Source of the DNA: Flavobacterium frigoris
GTDB lineage: Bacteria; Bacteroidota; Bacteroidia; Flavobacteriales; Flavobacteriaceae
DNA length: 64,000 nt
Direction of reading: 5' to 3'
Assembly (NCBI RefSeq): GCF_900111075.1
Contig: NZ_FOFZ01000001.1
Location: 496,001 to 560,000, forward strand
Shown here in pieces: positions 54,946 through 63,965 of the stretch; position 1 is the first letter of the stretch; each line of letters opens with the position of its first letter. The notes beneath the pieces are model-generated. The model did no database searches. It saw only the letters and a list, made by a program, of their open reading frames with translations, and was not told where the DNA came from. Both the position numbers and the translations under genes were made by a program.

Positions 54946-54995
54946 AGCTTTATTTTGTTTAGTAAATATACAAAAAAAATCAAATACTATACCAA

Positions 54996-55027
54996 AATAA
55001 AAACACCCTTCAAAAGAAAGGTGTTTT
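54996..55027 (-). terminator. Terminator after the beta-helix lipoprotein
   Basis: A stem aaaacacctttc / gaagggtgtttt, allowing a mismatch, is followed by TTTTATTTT on the minus strand. It separates the lipoprotein from the T9SS-tailed gene. Confidence 0.8.
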
Positions 55028-55048
55028 ACTATTTTATTTGTAATGAAA

Positions 55049-56170
55049 TTATTTAGTCCAATCAGCCCAAGAAGGTAGAGATGCACCAGCACCAGCACCA
55101 GTTTGATTTGTTACATAAACTGCAGTAGTATTATTTGCAGTTACAAAATTTGCGCCATTTACTTTGAAATCTCCAGCAGCGATTCTTGCAGTAGCTCCAG
55201 TATTTGAATCTAATTTTGCAAAAATTGCAATACCATCAACAAATAGGTTTGTGTACGTTTGTTTTCCACCACCTTCTTTGAAGTTGATTGCTTTCTCAGA
55301 AGCTGTAAATTTAGTAGCTGTTCCTTTTACAATAGACATGTTTAAAATCTTCGCATCTGTCATTGGTAAAGCGATATCGTTTTGTCCGTTGTTTGATCCT
55401 TCAACACCACCAAATGAAACACCGTTGATGTAAACGTCTGTGATTGTTCCGATGTATCCATCTGCGTAATCTAATGAATCATCATAAGAGTTTACAAGTA
55501 CTAATTTACTTGCATTTACTGCGCCTCCAAAAAATTCTACAGCATCATCACCACTTTCAAAAGTATATATATTTGATACTTCAGTACCACTACCTACTCC
55601 AAAGAATGAAACTCCATTGTATTCTTTACTATCACTAAATTTTGATCCAGTGTAGGATATTTTTAAGTAAGTGATTTTTCCAGATGAATCCGCATTGTTG
55701 TTACCTCCGTATAATAATCCACCTACTTCAGATGTACCATTATCACCAGTATTTACTTTAGCATCACCACAGATAATTAATCCTCCCCAGTTACCTTCAG
55801 TAGGAGCAGTTTTACCAGAAGTCATCACTACAGGTTTAGTAGCAGTACCATTTACGAAGATTTTTGCGCCTCTCTCGATAGCTATAAATATTGTTTTAGC
55901 TTTTTCTGTATCAGCTGTAGGGTCAGATTTTATTGTTGTTCCTGCAGGAATAATCAAAGAAGCGCCTGATCGTACAATCAAACCTCCTGTTAATGTGTAC
56001 GTTTTTGTAGCATCTAAAGTTACAGTCTCATTGTTTGTTATTTCACCTTTTAAATCATCTACTTTTAAATCAAAAGTGTTAGAAGGAGTTGTTGTTTCTG
56101 GGTTATCACTTGTACAGCTTGTAAATGCAATAGTCACGACGGTTAAAATTGCTAAAATTGATTTTTTCAT
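55049..56170 (-). CDS. Exported lipoprotein with right-handed beta-helix features
   Basis: A 373-residue protein. The signal ends at a lipobox VTIAFTSC (Cys19), so it is lipid-anchored. The mature part is rich in Gly, Asn, Thr and Ser with repeated short strands (LTGGLIVRSGASLIIPAGTT, GNWGGLIICGDAKVNTG, VEFFGGAVNASKLVLVNS), typical of a parallel beta-helix. No catalytic motif is visible. Its position just downstream of a TonB-dependent receptor suggests surface binding of the receptor's substrate, which is inference. Function unknown. Confidence 0.8.
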   Translation of the reverse strand: MKKSILAILTVVTIAFTSCTSDNPETTTPSNTFDLKVDDLKGEITNNETVTLDATKTYTLTGGLIVRSGASLIIPAGTTIKSDPTADTEKAKTIFIAIERGAKIFVNGTATKPVVMTSGKTAPTEGNWGGLIICGDAKVNTGDNGTSEVGGLLYGGNNNADSSGKITYLKISYTGSKFSDSKEYNGVSFFGVGSGTEVSNIYTFESGDDAVEFFGGAVNASKLVLVNSYDDSLDYADGYIGTITDVYINGVSFGGVEGSNNGQNDIALPMTDAKILNMSIVKGTATKFTASEKAINFKEGGGKQTYTNLFVDGIAIFAKLDSNTGATARIAAGDFKVNGANFVTANNTTAVYVTNQTGAGAGASLPSWADWTK

Positions 56171-56320
56171 TTTTCTTTAATTTTGTTTATGTTTTTTTAA
56201 CAGTACAAAGAAACAGTTTTAATGTTTTTTTCAGGTTAAGCCATTATTACTTTGCTGTTAAGAATTTCTATGTGGATTTCGATTTCATTAACATTAAGTT
56301 TACACCCGTTATTTACTAAC

Positions 56321-56358
56321 AAAAAGAGGTAGCTGATGATAATCAACTACCTCTTTTT
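56321..56358 (-). terminator. Terminator of the TonB-dependent receptor gene
   Basis: An approximately 17-bp stem (aaaaagaggtag... / ...ctacctcttttt, one mismatch) has a tiny loop and a T run, 21 bp after the stop. Confidence 0.9.
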
Positions 56359-56378
56359 AATGTTATATAAATTAGGTA

Positions 56379-59138
56379 CTAGAACTTATAATTTAAAGAC
56401 AAACTTAAGTTAGATCCTATTTTGTATGAGCTCGCTAGTACATCAGTAGTTTTAATTAATGGTGCTTTGCTTTGATCAGTGTATCTTTCATAAACTGGGT
56501 TTAATATGTTTTTATAGGATAACCCTATATTTAGTTTTTTAGTTAAACTAGATTTTAGAATAAAGTCTAATCTACTAATTGATTTGTCAATCAAATTTCC
56601 TCTTTCTGAAGTTCCTATTACAGCTAGTTTATCAGAAACATAGGCGTAGGTTACTGTTGCAGTAATGTCTTTGTCATTTTTAAATTCTTTTGTAAAAGAC
56701 ATGTCTGCATTTGCTAAAAAGTCAGCAGCTCCTGATAATTTTGAGTTTTTATAAGTAAAATTAGCACCGAACCCATTTTCATTCAAAACTTTGGCGTTAC
56801 TTAAATCCATGTCCTGATACATGTATGATCCGTTAAACCCGAAAGTTAGTTTCTCTTTTAAATTATTCTCATCACTGAGTTCAAAAATATTTTTTCTAAA
56901 TTCTAACTCAATTCCAGCGACTACTGCGTTATCACCTGTGTTTGCCCAAGTAATGTTTCCAGAAGAGGAATTGGTAAACATTTCATTGATTGGGTTTTGG
57001 ATTAATTTTCCGAAAGCAGTTACCGAAAGTATTTCGTCGTTGCTAGGATATAATTCCCAACTTAAATCAGCATTATAGTTTGTTGAAGCGTAAAGTTTAT
57101 CGTTACCTTCATAACTTTGTCCTACTTCTTGAAAAAGGATTCTTACTTTTTCTTTAAATTGTGGTAAGGTATAAGTATTACTAGCTGCAAATTTTAAGTT
57201 TTGCTTATCATTTAATTTGTATTTAGCGATTATGCTAGGTAAAAACTTCACAGGTGCGTAAGTATTGCCAGTTCCGTCTGGTGCATCTAAACTCATGTAA
57301 TAAACATATTGCTCTATTTGTTCAAATCTACCTCCTAAAATCACGGATAATCTATCGGTAAAATTATATTGTGCATTTCCGTAGATGGCATGGATATTTA
57401 AATGTCCATTATATAGCTGAGAAAGTTTACCAGAACTGTCGCCATTAGTAAGATCAAAGTTATTGCTGTTTAAGTATTCATCAGTATTATTAAATTCATC
57501 TTTTGAAAAAAGTGTTTTGTTTGTTTCTGGAAAAAATGAATATTGTTGTGAATTGAAATCAACAATTTTCATTTTACCGGAGTAACCAAGAGTAGCTTTA
57601 CCTTTGAAGATGTCTTCATCTACTTTAGCAAAGTTATACGAGCCTGAAACATTTGCTGACCATTCTTTTTCAGTCAAACCTTGATAGTAACGGTGATTGT
57701 TTATACTTGAGTTTTTGAAAAAAGTATAGTCTGTAGATCCATCACTTGACGGAACAAACGTATTTTGCATACGATCTGGAATAGTATTATCTAATATGCT
57801 GTATCCAAGACTCCAGTTCGCTGTAATTCTTTCATTATATTTGTGCTTACCTAAAAATTGGTTTACAATTAACTGTGTCTTATCGAAAGTTCCGCGTTTT
57901 ATAAAACCAATTTGGTCTAATCCTGAAAACTCAATATTGAACCCTTCATACTCACTGTAATCTTGTGAAGTAGAGTTTAAAAATAAAGTAGTAAACAAAA
58001 TAGAGTTGTTTCTATTGATTTTGTAATCTGCTGTACCCATTACAGTAGAATTGGTATTGAATTGATACGATTTTCTAAATAGATCTGTATTGGCAGCACC
58101 TTGTGCAGTAATGGTTGTTCTGTAAATCCCTTCGTTGTATTTGTTTTCGGCATCAAATCCAGCAGTTATAAAAGCGCTAATAGTACTGTTGTCACCTACA
58201 TTGAATTTTTTTCCTGCGGATAGAGAAATATTATTATTTAACGTATTTTTTCTTTCTTGTCTATCCCAGCTATTACTATAGTTGTATGGTAGCAAAGGAT
58301 TACTTGGCGCATTTATTTTATTGAAACCAAAATAAGAAGGCCCATCTTGCAAGTAGAAATTATCAAGTTTAGCTACGTTTGTGTTCGTGCCTACACCTAC
58401 ACCAATCTGAATGAATGGAGAACCCGTCATTTTCTTTGATACAATATCCACGTTTGCTCCTCCAAAATCTGCATAATTTTGAGACTCAAATGTTTTGCTA
58501 ATTCCTACTGATTCAACAATATCTGTTGAAAAAATATCTAAAAGAATATTTTTGTTTTTAGGATTGTTAGATGGTAAAGGCAGGCCATTTAAAGTAGTCA
58601 CATTATAACGATCTCCTAAACCTCGTACAAAAACACTTCCTGAGCCTTCTTGTGTAGATACACCGCTCACTTTTGTCACGGCAGAAGCCACATCACTAAC
58701 TCCTTTTCTAGATAGTTCTTGCGAACCGATGCTTTGCTTTATTTCAACAGCATTTTTTTGATCTAATAATAAGGCAGTTTCTTTTTGTTTGTTTACGGTT
58801 GTAGTGATAACTACATCATCTAGTTTGTAACTTGATGACCCTAATGCTTTGCTTACTGTTATTGTTTCTCCACTTTTTACTGTAACAGGAACCTCTATTG
58901 ATTCATATCCGATGAAACTAAACTGTATTACATAATTTCCTGCCGGAACATTAAGGGAGTATTTTCCGTCAATATCTGTAGTTGCGTTTATTGGTGTGCC
59001 TTTTAATAAAACGTTAGCAAAAGGTAATGTTTCATTGTTTGAATCCTTATCAGTTAGTACTCCAGAAATAGCACCTTTATTTTGAGCGAAAGCTAGAGTA
59101 CTGATTAAAAACGTTAAAATGAATAATTTAAGTTTCAT
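56379..59138 (-). CDS. TonB-dependent outer-membrane receptor
   Basis: A 919-residue receptor. Signal peptide MKLKLFILTFLISTLAFAQ, then a carboxypeptidase-like domain (GAISGVLTDKDSNNETLPFA, about 25-110), a plug domain (QSIGSQELSRKGVSDVASAV; GVSTQEGSGSVFVRGLGDRY; about 115-240), and a 22-strand barrel ending in YKIGSNLSLSLNYKF. The extra N-terminal domain and the Oar-like layout are typical of Bacteroidota. No SusD partner is adjacent; the downstream lipoprotein could take that role. Substrate unknown. The start is set at 59138 because it gives a clean signal peptide; a TTACTTTG -7 match at about 59160 argues against the ORF start at 59159. Confidence 0.93.
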   Translation of the reverse strand: MKLKLFILTFLISTLAFAQNKGAISGVLTDKDSNNETLPFANVLLKGTPINATTDIDGKYSLNVPAGNYVIQFSFIGYESIEVPVTVKSGETITVSKALGSSSYKLDDVVITTTVNKQKETALLLDQKNAVEIKQSIGSQELSRKGVSDVASAVTKVSGVSTQEGSGSVFVRGLGDRYNVTTLNGLPLPSNNPKNKNILLDIFSTDIVESVGISKTFESQNYADFGGANVDIVSKKMTGSPFIQIGVGVGTNTNVAKLDNFYLQDGPSYFGFNKINAPSNPLLPYNYSNSWDRQERKNTLNNNISLSAGKKFNVGDNSTISAFITAGFDAENKYNEGIYRTTITAQGAANTDLFRKSYQFNTNSTVMGTADYKINRNNSILFTTLFLNSTSQDYSEYEGFNIEFSGLDQIGFIKRGTFDKTQLIVNQFLGKHKYNERITANWSLGYSILDNTIPDRMQNTFVPSSDGSTDYTFFKNSSINNHRYYQGLTEKEWSANVSGSYNFAKVDEDIFKGKATLGYSGKMKIVDFNSQQYSFFPETNKTLFSKDEFNNTDEYLNSNNFDLTNGDSSGKLSQLYNGHLNIHAIYGNAQYNFTDRLSVILGGRFEQIEQYVYYMSLDAPDGTGNTYAPVKFLPSIIAKYKLNDKQNLKFAASNTYTLPQFKEKVRILFQEVGQSYEGNDKLYASTNYNADLSWELYPSNDEILSVTAFGKLIQNPINEMFTNSSSGNITWANTGDNAVVAGIELEFRKNIFELSDENNLKEKLTFGFNGSYMYQDMDLSNAKVLNENGFGANFTYKNSKLSGAADFLANADMSFTKEFKNDKDITATVTYAYVSDKLAVIGTSERGNLIDKSISRLDFILKSSLTKKLNIGLSYKNILNPVYERYTDQSKAPLIKTTDVLASSYKIGSNLSLSLNYKF

Positions 59139-59159
59139 AGTTTGTTTAATTTTTTGCAA

Positions 59160-59432
59160 AGTAAAGGTGTCTTTGTAAAGTTTGTGTTACCGGGGTATTA
59201 ATATTTTGTTTCGTTAGTATTACCAAATAGTTACGAGATTTAATTACCGTTAATAGCGGTTTTTATAAATTTGTTTATTGCTATGTTTATAGGTGTAAGG
59301 TTAAATTTAAGCTCGTCAAAGAGGAGCTTACAATGTTCTGAGCAGTTGATGATTTTTATTAGTATGTTAAAACAAAACAAGCTTCCCAATTGGGAAGCTT
59401 GTTTTTAATAGTTAGGTATGTTTTGTCAAATC
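59160..59432. other. Intergenic region upstream of the receptor gene
   Basis: About 270 bp of AT-rich sequence. It contains the receptor promoter region at its left end and a copied terminator at its right end; no gene is seen. Confidence 0.5.
59374..59406 (-). terminator. Copied terminator at the end of the GH3 relic
   Basis: aaaacaagcttccc aatt gggaagcttgttttt is a nearly perfect palindrome followed by TTTTGTTTT on the minus strand. It is a close match to the bglX terminator at 60956-60990. Confidence 0.85.
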
Positions 59433-59925
59433 TTACTTTAAAAGAAATTCTTTAGTAAGATTTCCAATTTAGATTTTAAAAGTTCCTTCTTCGGCTACCC
59501 ATTTTAGATCACTTCCTACAAACTGCAGGTCTTTTTGATTTAGTATAAAAGTGACTCTTTTACTTTCTCCTGAGTTTAAACTTATTTTTTCAAATCTTTT
59601 TAATGCTTTTACTTCTGGTGTAATACTTGCCACTTTGTCTGATAAATAAAGTAATACGGATTCTTTTCCAGTTACTTTTCCTATGTTTTATAGCAACATT
59701 TATCGTCACGGAGTCAGTATTACTAATTTCAAATATGTCAATAGTTAGATTGGAATACCCAAAAGTAGTATATGATAAACCTGTTTCAAATTCAAATTGA
59801 ACAGCATTATTTTGTTCTTAGTCTGCTGATCTCTCAATATATTTTCTACTGAGTTTGTATATCTAGGGTAGTTGTAAGGCAGTCTTTTTACTTGGATTTA
59901 CGGAACCATGAAGAATATCAGCTAA
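59433..59925 (-). pseudogene. Decayed duplicate of the C-terminal part of the GH3 gene
   Basis: The minus strand from about 59925 down to 59433 reads as the tail of the adjacent bglX gene: ADILHGSVNPS, QFEFETGLSYTTF, then in a shifted frame GKESVLLYLSDKVASIT, PEVKALKRFEKISL and DLKWVAEEGTFKI. Frameshifts occur near 59.87 and 59.69 kb, and an in-frame TAA interrupts the end just before IGNLTKEFLLK, where bglX has Gln. It is about 500 bp long against some 590 in bglX, with small deletions. Not functional. The copied terminator follows. Confidence 0.9.
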
Positions 59926-59993
59926 AATAGGTAAGGTTTTTTAATCGAGTAGTTTTTTCCATGTTTCAATAGTGCTATTTATTTTAGCTCTTT

Positions 59994-60857
59994 TTATAGC
60001 TTGTGGTTTGCCATATATTCTAAATAATAGACAATTTCATCTATCTCTTTATTATTTAGGTTTGCTGGTGTGGGCATTTTCACTCTGTCCCTAAAGGAAG
60101 CTGGATTCTTTATAAAGGCCTTTAGTTGGTTTGTATCCCAATACTCGGTTATGCTTTTAGGGTAATTTAATTCTGGCCCCATATTTCCGCCAATTTTATT
60201 TATGGCATGACAAGTGACGCAGTTTTTGTTAAATAATTCAAAGCCAACTTGAGCTTTTGTATCGTCTTTTGGGAATAGTAATACTATGTTTTGACTGTTA
60301 GGAATGAGGTGTATTTTTATGAGGTTATACGGCCATTTAAGATCAGTATCTTTTGTGGAAACGCCTTGATAAACTAAGTAAAATGGAGCCGCTTTCATTT
60401 CGTGCCCGTCTTTAATGATTTTTGACCATAATTCGCCTTTTGGTGCATCCGCGTCCCTGACCGCAAGAAAGGATTTTACGGCAATAAATTTTTCTAAAGA
60501 CATCATCGGTTTGTAACCGTCTTCGCATTCAAAGATAATTTGGTATTTGTTAGCTTCTAGATTTTTGATCGCAGTATGGGTTTCCAGTAATTTTGATAAA
60601 GAAAGTGCTTCGTACCTTTTAGTACTGTGGTATACGGGGTCATCGTACACTGTTATCAAAGTTGTATTTTTTAGGTTGCCCTGCTTTTGCAGCGCCACTA
60701 AGTCAATGCTCAATGAGTCATTAGCAAATGTTGTATTCTCGCTTTTTGTAGTAGTCTTAACATCTGTTGTGTTTTGAGTCTTTTTGTGGCAACTCAGAGT
60801 GAGAAATAATGCAAAGACCACTATTTTGTATCGAAATTGTCCCATTATTTTTATCAT
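59994..60857 (-). CDS. c-type cytochrome lipoprotein with an N-terminal molybdopterin-oxidoreductase-like domain
   Basis: A 287-residue lipoprotein (signal and lipobox LFLTLSCHKK). Residues about 45-195 resemble the fold of sulphite-oxidase-like molybdopterin-binding domains (ITVYDDPVYHSTKRYEALSL, FECEDGYKPMMSL), but the ligand cysteine for molybdenum is not evident. The C-terminal 90 residues are a haem domain with CVTCH (C213, C216, H217) and a likely Met ligand in RVKMPTPANL. A soluble or membrane-anchored electron carrier is likely; the partner is not in the window. The frame may alternatively start 12 bp later at GQFRYK. It lies between the GH3 relic and bglX. Confidence 0.85.
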   Translation of the reverse strand: MIKIMGQFRYKIVVFALFLTLSCHKKTQNTTDVKTTTKSENTTFANDSLSIDLVALQKQGNLKNTTLITVYDDPVYHSTKRYEALSLSKLLETHTAIKNLEANKYQIIFECEDGYKPMMSLEKFIAVKSFLAVRDADAPKGELWSKIIKDGHEMKAAPFYLVYQGVSTKDTDLKWPYNLIKIHLIPNSQNIVLLFPKDDTKAQVGFELFNKNCVTCHAINKIGGNMGPELNYPKSITEYWDTNQLKAFIKNPASFRDRVKMPTPANLNNKEIDEIVYYLEYMANHKL

Positions 60858-60955
60858 TGTTAATTGGCTATTGCTAATGTACTTAAATAAAAGGAATGTT
60901 TTAAAAAAAGTGGTTCTGTTAACTTTTGATGATTTAGATGTGTTTTCTGTTTACA

Positions 60956-60990
60956 ACAAAACAAACTTCCCGGTTGGGAAGCTTGTTTTT
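60956..60990 (-). terminator. Terminator of bglX
   Basis: A stem aacaaacttccc / gggaagcttgtt with a 4-nt loop (one mismatch) is followed by TTTTGTT on the minus strand. Its near copy lies at 59374-59406. Confidence 0.85.
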
Positions 60991-61015
60991 ATCGTTAGTT
61001 ATATTTAATGAAAAA

Positions 61016-63283
61016 TTACTGTAACAAAAATTCTTTGGTAAGGTCTGAAATTTGGATTTTAAATGTTCCTTTTTCAGAAATCCATTTCAAGTCATTGTTT
61101 ACAAACTGCAGGTCTTTTTGATTTAGTATAAATGTAACTATTTTACTGTCTCCTGGTTTTAAACTTATTTTTTCAAATCTTTTTAATGTTTTTACTTCGG
61201 GTGTAATACTTGCCACTTTGTCTGATAAATAAAGTAATACGGATTCTTTTCCAGTTAATTTTCCAGTGTTTTTTACTTCAACAGTAATCGTCACGGATTC
61301 AGTATTGTTAATTTTAGATTTGTCAATAGTTAGATTTGAATACTCAAAAGTAGTGTAAGATAAACCTGTTCCAAATTCAAACTGAGGAGAATAACTTCTT
61401 TGATATTGAGCATCATTATTCTGCTCTTCATCTCCTAAACTCTCCGTGTATTTTCGATTGTATTTTTCTAATGAATTGGGGTATCTAGGGTAGTTGTAAG
61501 GCAGTCTTCCGCTTGGATTCACGTCGCCGTAAAGAATATCAGCTAATGCTCTTGCTCCCTCATTACCGGGCAAATAACATTGAATTACAGCACTCATTTT
61601 GTCTTCAAAATCACTTATTAGTCTTGGTCTTCCTTCATTTAAAACTAAAATGATCGGTTTGTTTAATTTTGATAAAGCTAAAGCTAGTTTTATTTGTGAT
61701 GAACTCAGGTATAAATTACTGATGTCTCCTGGCGTTTCGGTATAGTTTTTTTCTCCCAAACATAAGATTATTTTTGAGGCGTCTTTAGCTAGTTCTACTG
61801 CTTTTTGAATGGCAGCGTCATCTTCTTTTTCAAGATTAGCACCTTCTGTGTAAAGAGCATTTGCTTTACCTACTTTGTTTTGAATTGCTTCTAGAATAGT
61901 AAATTTATCCGCTGCATAGCTATCTGAATTTTCTCCTTGCCAATTGTATGACCATCCTCCATTTAGGTATTTCATGCTATTAGCTGTTGGCCCCGTTACT
62001 AGTATTTTTTCACTTTTGTCTAAAGGCAAAATAGCATTTGAATTTTTTAGTAATGTAATGGATTCTGCAGCTGCATTATAGGCAACATCGATGAATTCCT
62101 GTGAGCCAAATTTTGGATAGTCTTTCAAATCAGCGATGTTGTTTTGAAATAAATTCACTTCAAATTTCATTTTTAAGATTCTTGAAACGGCATCGTCAAT
62201 TCGAGACATTGGTACTTCGCCTTTAGTAACCAAATCTAGTAAATCGGTATAAAAAGAATAATCTTCAGGAACCATACTCATATCAATGCCTGCCATTACT
62301 GATATTCTTACAGCATCCCTATTGTTTTCGGCAACTTTATGTCTTGTATATAGATATATAATATCTTTCCAATCAGTCACAACAACGCCTTGAAATCCGA
62401 GTTCGGTTTTTAGAATATCTGTTATTAAATGTTTGCTGGCATGAACTGGAGTCCCGTTTATTTCTCCAGAACTAATCATTATACTTTTTGCCCCTGCTTG
62501 GATTGCTGTTTCGTAAATCGTTAAATCAAACTGTCTTAAAACGCGTTCTGGAATAATACTTGGTGTTCTGTCTTTTCCCGTTGTAGTGCTTCCATAACCT
62601 ATAAAATGTTTCATGCAAGATGCTACATGATATTTTGAACCAACGTCATTTCCTTCAAAACCTTCGACCATTGCAGCTCCCATTTGTGAAGATAAATAAG
62701 CATCTTCACCAAAAGACTCCCACATTCTCGACCAAGCCGGATTTCTGGGCAGATCTAAGTCTGGGGAAAAAACCCATGGAATAGAGGAGGCTCTTGTTTC
62801 GTAAGCTGAAATTTCTGATCCTCTTTTTGCTATTGCAGTATTAAAAGTGGCTGCAATTCCTATTTGCTGCGGGAATAATGTTGCGCCTGCTGTGTAGCTT
62901 GATCCATGAATCGCATCAATTCCATAAAGTACAGGGATTTTTAATCGCGTTTTATTGGTTTCGTTATTTATTATTGTGATTACTTCTTTCCATCTCTGAA
63001 TTGTTGGTGCGCCAGGATTAGGGACGTTTAACATGGACCCAATATGATAGTTTTGAATAGCCTCTTTTAATTTGGCCATGTCAAAAACACCTGGCTTTCC
63101 TTTCTCTTCAAAATTTGTTACCGTCATTTGTGTCATTTGACCAACTTTCTCTTCAAGCGTCATTTTAGACAGTAATTCCGATACTTTTAGGTTAATCTCT
63201 ATTTCTTGAACGTTGCTTTCTTGACTCCATAAAAAATTAGATGACAAGAGAATAGTAAATAATAATACAATGTTTTTTTTCAT
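61016..63283 (-). CDS. bglX: Glycoside hydrolase family 3 beta-glucosidase
   Basis: A 755-residue GH3 enzyme with a signal peptide (ending near LWSQ, residue 20). The N-terminal TIM barrel has LLSKMTLEEKVGQMTQ, VLYGIDAIHGSSY, MKHFIGYGSTTTGKDR and the nucleophile D304 in GVVVTDWKDI. The alpha/beta sandwich follows (LLKNSNAILPLDKSEKILVT; GPTANSMKYLNGGWSYNWQG) with the acid/base region SLEKYNRK and a C-terminal FN3-like domain (SVTITVEVKNTG, GKESVLLYLSDKV). BglX-type enzymes cleave beta-glucosides in the periplasm. Length and order are normal. Its 3' end was the source of the nearby relic. Confidence 0.95.
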   Translation of the reverse strand: MKKNIVLLFTILLSSNFLWSQESNVQEIEINLKVSELLSKMTLEEKVGQMTQMTVTNFEEKGKPGVFDMAKLKEAIQNYHIGSMLNVPNPGAPTIQRWKEVITIINNETNKTRLKIPVLYGIDAIHGSSYTAGATLFPQQIGIAATFNTAIAKRGSEISAYETRASSIPWVFSPDLDLPRNPAWSRMWESFGEDAYLSSQMGAAMVEGFEGNDVGSKYHVASCMKHFIGYGSTTTGKDRTPSIIPERVLRQFDLTIYETAIQAGAKSIMISSGEINGTPVHASKHLITDILKTELGFQGVVVTDWKDIIYLYTRHKVAENNRDAVRISVMAGIDMSMVPEDYSFYTDLLDLVTKGEVPMSRIDDAVSRILKMKFEVNLFQNNIADLKDYPKFGSQEFIDVAYNAAAESITLLKNSNAILPLDKSEKILVTGPTANSMKYLNGGWSYNWQGENSDSYAADKFTILEAIQNKVGKANALYTEGANLEKEDDAAIQKAVELAKDASKIILCLGEKNYTETPGDISNLYLSSSQIKLALALSKLNKPIILVLNEGRPRLISDFEDKMSAVIQCYLPGNEGARALADILYGDVNPSGRLPYNYPRYPNSLEKYNRKYTESLGDEEQNNDAQYQRSYSPQFEFGTGLSYTTFEYSNLTIDKSKINNTESVTITVEVKNTGKLTGKESVLLYLSDKVASITPEVKTLKRFEKISLKPGDSKIVTFILNQKDLQFVNNDLKWISEKGTFKIQISDLTKEFLLQ

Positions 63284-63602
63284 TTTTGGATCGGTGTTTT
63301 GGTTGCTTCATTATCATTTAAAAAAAGGTTGTCAAGCATTAGATTTTTAAACAATCGATTTTAAATGTATAATTATTTTTAAACAGAGCAATTTTTAGTA
63401 CCCTGATTTCATTGATTTTATATAGGTGTAACGTTTTCGTTCCGCTAAAGTGTTCAGAAATTTAACTTCATTTTCGGTCATAAGTATGAGTAATGAGTAG
63501 TTTGCAAACAAAAAAAAGTCCCATTCGGTTCAAACCGAATGGGACTTTGGTAATGTGCCTCTCTCAATTCTATTAAATATGGGAAAGAAATACGCTGTAA
63601 TT
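63284..63602. other. Intergenic region upstream of bglX
   Basis: 319 bp without a gene. It contains AT-rich sequence, no clear TAnnTTTG promoter for bglX, and the terminator of the SnoaL-like gene at the right end. Confidence 0.5.
63511..63548 (-). terminator. Terminator of the SnoaL-like gene
   Basis: A 16-bp stem (aaagtcccattcggtt / aaccgaatgggacttt) with a 3-nt loop is followed by a run of T on the minus strand. Confidence 0.93.
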
Positions 63603-63965
63603 TTAGCCGTGATATACTCTTGAAGCAACAATTTTGTCTTCTCTTATGTCTAATACTTCAGCAACAAGCATTTCGTCTTCTCCGTCTACTGTTCTTATGT
63701 ATTCCATAAAAACGCGATCTCCATTTGCGGTAAGCGACGTCACTTTATAGTTTAAGCTAGGGAATCGCTCAAATGCATCCTGCCACCATTCGCGTAAAGC
63801 TTCCTTCCCTTTTACTAGACCATTTGTTTCGGGCTTGTGGATTTTTAATTTTGGACTAAAATGTTCGGCATCGTCATCGTAAAGAGACAACAACTTTTCT
63901 AATTCTTTATTATTAAAGGTTTCAAACCATTTAAAAGCGATTGATTGTAATTTTTCTGGCGTCAT
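63603..63965 (-). CDS. SnoaL-like/nuclear transport factor 2 family protein
   Basis: A 120-residue single-domain protein of the cone-shaped NTF2-like fold: FKWFETFNNKELEKLLSLYDDDAEHFSP, LREWWQDAFERFPSLNYKV and VFMEYIRTVDG follow the SnoaL pattern. No signal peptide. Members include isomerases and ligand-binding proteins; the activity here is unknown. The gene lies in the last 400 bp of the window and its promoter region extends beyond the right edge. Confidence 0.88.
   Translation of the reverse strand: MTPEKLQSIAFKWFETFNNKELEKLLSLYDDDAEHFSPKLKIHKPETNGLVKGKEALREWWQDAFERFPSLNYKVTSLTANGDRVFMEYIRTVDGEDEMLVAEVLDIREDKIVASRVYHG

Noticed and set aside
54946..55098. Longer start for the T9SS-tailed protein
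   Set aside because: The extension translates the terminator of the preceding gene and would bury the signal peptide.
59926..59993. Short peptide ending ETWKKLLD as a separate gene fragment
   Set aside because: It is a 20-codon run next to the relic with no start; chance cannot be excluded.
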